This document shows, piece by piece, positions 61,755-64,000 of a stretch of 64,000 nt of DNA. The notes beneath the pieces are model-generated. The model saw only the letters and a program-made list of their open reading frames with translations, made no database searches and had not been told where the DNA came from. Every line of letters starts with the position of its first letter. Position 1 is the first letter of the stretch. This DNA comes from Halobacterium sp. R2-5 (GTDB taxonomy: Archaea; Halobacteriota; Halobacteria; Halobacteriales; Halobacteriaceae), in assembly GCF_011734195.1 (NCBI RefSeq), contig NZ_JAANTH010000001.1, positions 744,001-808,000 on the forward strand, given 5' to 3'. The translations under genes and the position numbers were made by a program.

Positions 61755-61807
61755 GCGGCTCGAACCCACTCGTTTTTGCGACGCTCGACGCGCAGCGGCG
61801 CCGCCGT

Positions 61808-62494
61808 TCAGACGGGGACGCCGCGCGTCGCGGTGGCCTTGAAGGAGACGACGACCTCGCGGCCGGCTTCGAGGTCGAGCTTCGCGCGGCTGCGCTCGGT
61901 GACGAGCGCGAGCACCGGGTCGTCGGCCCCGACGTCGACGGCGACCCGGGCGACGCGCTCCCCGGTCTCGACGCTACTGACGGTGCCCGAGAAGCGGTTT
62001 CGGGCGCTCGTGCTGTCCGGGAGCGGCGTGTCATCGGGGTCGGTGAGGGTGACGGCGTCCGCGCGCAGCGTCAACTGGACGTCGCCGTCGCCCTCGGGGA
62101 CGAGCGCGCGCACGCGGCCCGCCGCGGTGTCGACGGTCGCGAGCTCGCCGTCGCGCTCGACGACGGTGCCCGCGAGCACCGTCTCCGCGACTTCGGTGAT
62201 ACCCTCGAAGCTCGTCCGCACGCGCTCGAAGGTCGCGAGCAGGTCGACGGCGGTGTCGGTGAGCTCGCTACCGCCGCCGTCCGCGCCGCCGCGCTGGCGC
62301 TCGACGAGCGAGCCGAACGCGTCCTCGAGCTCGACGACGCGGCGCTGGGCGTGCGCGTACGAGCGGTCCAGCGACGCCGCGGCGCTGCTCAGCGACCCCT
62401 CGCTGTCGATGGCGCGCAGCAGTTCCACGTCCCGCGTGTCGACGGTGACGCCGTCGCTGCCGACGTACGCGTCGAACTCGGGGCGGGCGTCCAT
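61808..62494 (-). CDS. ModE-like regulator with TOBE domain
   Basis: 228 aa. Residues ~18-80 are a LysR-type HTH of ModE (VELLRAIDSEGSLSSAAASL and SYAHAQRRVVELEDAFGSLVER). Residues ~155-228 are a TOBE (molybdate-binding-like) domain (NRFSGTVSSVETGERVARVAVDVG; LEAGREVVVSFKATATRG). The region in between is a poorly conserved linker. It should repress or activate molybdate transport or molybdoenzyme genes, none of which is visible here. ATG at 62494. Confidence 0.88.
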   Translation of the reverse strand: MDARPEFDAYVGSDGVTVDTRDVELLRAIDSEGSLSSAAASLDRSYAHAQRRVVELEDAFGSLVERQRGGADGGGSELTDTAVDLLATFERVRTSFEGITEVAETVLAGTVVERDGELATVDTAAGRVRALVPEGDGDVQLTLRADAVTLTDPDDTPLPDSTSARNRFSGTVSSVETGERVARVAVDVGADDPVLALVTERSRAKLDLEAGREVVVSFKATATRGVPV

Positions 62495-62539
62495 GCGTCG
62501 CTGTAGCCCGAGCACTCGCAAAAGCGTTGGGTCGCCGCG

Positions 62540-63220
62540 TCAGTAGATGAGCTCGTCGTCCTTCTCGACCATGTAGAGGGTGCGCGCGGCGACGTTCACC
62601 GCGTGGTCGCCGACGCGCTCTAGGTCCCGCACCGTCAGCAGCATCCGGGAGACGTCGCCCATCAGCGCCTCGACGTCCGCCTCGCTGGACTCCGTGTCGA
62701 CCTCGGTCTCGATGAGGTCCCGCATCACGGTCTCGGAGGCCTGCCGGCAGCGCTCGTCGAGGTCGTCGTCGCGCTCGGCGATCTCGTAGCAGGCGTCGAC
62801 GTCCTCCTCGGCGTACGCGTCCATCGCGTCCTCGACCATCTCGATGGTCGTGGTGCCGATAGCCTGGATGTCGACCTCGGGGAACATGTCGCGGTCCGCG
62901 TCGAGCGTGTACTCCGCGAGGTTCGTCGCGAGGTCGCCGATGCGCTCGAGGTCGGTCGTGATCTTGAACGACGACGCGATGAGCCGGAGGTCGCCGGCGA
63001 CCGGCTGCTGGAGCGCGAGCAGGTCGATGCAGTCCTTCTCGAGCTCGAGGTAGAGCTGGTTGACCTCGTCGTCGCCCTCGATGACCTCCCACGCGGTCTC
63101 CTCGTCTTTCTGCTCCATGGACTCGAGCGCCAGCCGGAGGCGGTCGACGACCAGCTCGCTCATGTAGAGGACGTCGCTGCGGAGCGCCTCGAGTTTCTCC
63201 TGGTAGCTGTCTCGTGCCAT
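62540..63220 (-). CDS. phoU: PhoU phosphate signalling protein
   Basis: 226 aa all-helical protein with two PhoU repeats: YQEKLEALRSDVLYMSELVVDRL... and QAIGTTTIEMVEDAMDAY, each with the metal-binding E/D-rich turn (TDLERIGDLATNLAEY; RDLERVGDHAVNVAAR). It damps phosphate uptake by Pst and passes the phosphate signal. It lies 5 bp after pstB on the same strand; the pst genes should continue off the right edge. Confidence 0.95.
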   Translation of the reverse strand: MARDSYQEKLEALRSDVLYMSELVVDRLRLALESMEQKDEETAWEVIEGDDEVNQLYLELEKDCIDLLALQQPVAGDLRLIASSFKITTDLERIGDLATNLAEYTLDADRDMFPEVDIQAIGTTTIEMVEDAMDAYAEEDVDACYEIAERDDDLDERCRQASETVMRDLIETEVDTESSEADVEALMGDVSRMLLTVRDLERVGDHAVNVAARTLYMVEKDDELIY

Positions 63221-63225
63221 GGTTG

Positions 63226-64000
63226 TTACCCGAACTTGCCCGTAATGTAATCTTCGACGCGCTGGTGTTCGGGGTTCTCGAAGATCTGGTCGGTGTCCCC
63301 GAACTCCACGAGCTCGCCACCGGTGAGGAAGACGGCGGTCTTGTCGGAGATGCGCGCGGCCTGCTGCATGTTGTGCGTGACGATGACGACGGTGTAGTCC
63401 TCGGCGAGCTCCTCGATGAGGTCCTCGACCTGGCTGGTCGCGACCGGGTCGAGGGCTGACGCGGGCTCGTCCATCAGCAGTACCTCGGGGTCGGGCGCGA
63501 TGGCGCGCGCGATGCAGAGGCGCTGCTGCTGGCCGCCGGAGAGCTCCAGCCCGGAGCTGTCGAGCTGGTGGCTGACCTCGTCCCAGAGCGCCGCCCGCTT
63601 CAGGGACTGCTCGACGATCTCGTCGTGGTCGCCCTCGATGTCCTGGATCTCGAGGCCGTACGCGACGTTGTCGTAGATGCTCTTCGGGAACGGGTTCGGC
63701 TCCTGGAACACCATACCGACGCGGCGGCGCAGCGCCACCGGGTCGACGTCCGGGTCGTAGACGTTCTTCCCGCGCAGCGTCAGTTCGCCCTCGACGCGAG
63801 CCGAGGGGATGCGGTCGTTCATGCGGTTGATGCAGCGCAGGAACGTCGACTTCCCGCAGCCGGACGGGCCGATGATGGCCGTCACGCGGTTCTCCGGGAT
63901 GTCGATGTCGATGCTGTCGAGGGCCTGTTCCTCGCCGTAGAAGACGTCGAGGTCCCGCGACCGGATGATGGGGTCGGGGGTGGTCGTCGACTCGCTGCCG
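63226..64000 (-). CDS. pstB: Phosphate ABC transporter ATP-binding protein (5' end off the window)
   Basis: Partial: 257 residues plus the stop are visible, with the N-terminus outside the window. Walker A is [10 protein letters not shown], the Q-loop region [19 protein letters not shown] marks PstB, the signature is [14 protein letters not shown] and Walker B is [17 protein letters not shown] at 63885 is only an internal codon; the open frame continues to 64000 with [19 protein letters not shown], typical of PstB starts. It energises phosphate import. phoU follows immediately. Confidence 0.95.
   Translation of the reverse strand, partial: GSESTTTPDPIIRSRDLDVFYGEEQALDSIDIDIPENRVTAIIGPSGCGKSTFLRCINRMNDRIPSARVEGELTLRGKNVYDPDVDPVALRRRVGMVFQEPNPFPKSIYDNVAYGLEIQDIEGDHDEIVEQSLKRAALWDEVSHQLDSSGLELSGGQQQRLCIARAIAPDPEVLLMDEPASALDPVATSQVEDLIEELAEDYTVVIVTHNMQQAARISDKTAVFLTGGELVEFGDTDQIFENPEHQRVEDYITGKFG

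Noticed and set aside
63226-63885. PstB starting at the GTG at 63885
   Set aside because: Sequence upstream stays open to the window edge and encodes the usual PstB N-terminal strand, so the gene is cut by the edge.

Overview
The window is a 64 kb piece of a haloarchaeal (class Halobacteria) chromosome, rather like Halobacterium and its relatives. This is inferred from several signs: very high GC, strongly acidic predicted proteins, an archaeal lipid toolkit (sn-glycerol-1-phosphate dehydrogenase, a geranylgeranyl-reductase family protein), archaeal transcription and RNA factors (TFS, aCPSF1/FttA, NAC, TrmI), a fused FolC-FolP protein, a halocyanin-like protein, a Bat-type HTH regulator and TATA boxes lying 25-30 bp before start codons as expected for leaderless transcripts. 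There is no rRNA, tRNA, CRISPR array, transposase, integrase or prophage that I can support. The window is mostly core metabolism, broken by a few structured non-coding stretches.

Layout. 1-13 kb: a rhodanese/MBL protein, a 2Fe-2S ferredoxin, a prenyl reductase, a halocyanin-like protein, an M20 amidohydrolase, an NhaC antiporter, a uS10 paralogue, a Nudix hydrolase, two haloarchaeal DUF proteins (one looks like a PD-(D/E)XK nuclease with a Cys cluster), an enoyl-CoA hydratase, TFS, TrmI, NAC and a PUA protein. 13-20.6 kb: a NYN-domain protein, a metallophosphoesterase and a tight lysine/DAP operon dapA-dapB-dapD-lysA-dapF-dapE, preceded by a 169-nt leader. 20.6-28 kb: purB and a PurN-AICAR transformylase fusion transcribed divergently, then folCP and a methyltransferase. 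28-35.5 kb: a glycosyltransferase, an S9 peptidase, an M48 protease, a UPF0104 membrane protein, egsA and an epimerase. 35.6-42 kb: gltB and proS. 42-51 kb: a Bat-like regulator, aCPSF1, Nth, DUF371, a coiled-coil protein, a DUF373 protein and Dph6. 51-55 kb: an APC transporter with a UspA partner, a formamidase-like protein and a PHP phosphoesterase. 55.5-61 kb: a sugar-acid cluster matching the haloarchaeal semi-phosphorylative Entner-Doudoroff route (gluconate dehydratase-like, KDG aldolase-like, glucose dehydrogenase, GfcR regulator) with a MoaD-like protein and a HAD phosphatase inside it. 61-64 kb: a CGFS glutaredoxin, a ModE/TOBE protein, PhoU and the start-truncated PstB.

The genes link up functionally. 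PurN, AICAR transformylase and FolCP together cover folate supply and both formyl-transfer steps of purine synthesis. GltB needs a reductant that the nearby ferredoxin type could supply. GfcR overlaps glucose dehydrogenase and very probably controls the surrounding sugar genes.

The most interesting unexplained material is non-coding. It includes a leader with hairpins and a U-tract before the transcription-termination nuclease gene aCPSF1, and a dap-operon leader with a 34-codon ORF holding two AAA lysine codons and mutually exclusive stems. There is also a hairpin-rich leader before the coiled-coil gene, a G-quadruplex-capable segment inside an 11-bp inverted repeat before folCP, paired 10-bp repeats between purB and purH, a family of short hairpin repeats in three intergenic gaps, and a duplicated 3' end of the PUA gene.
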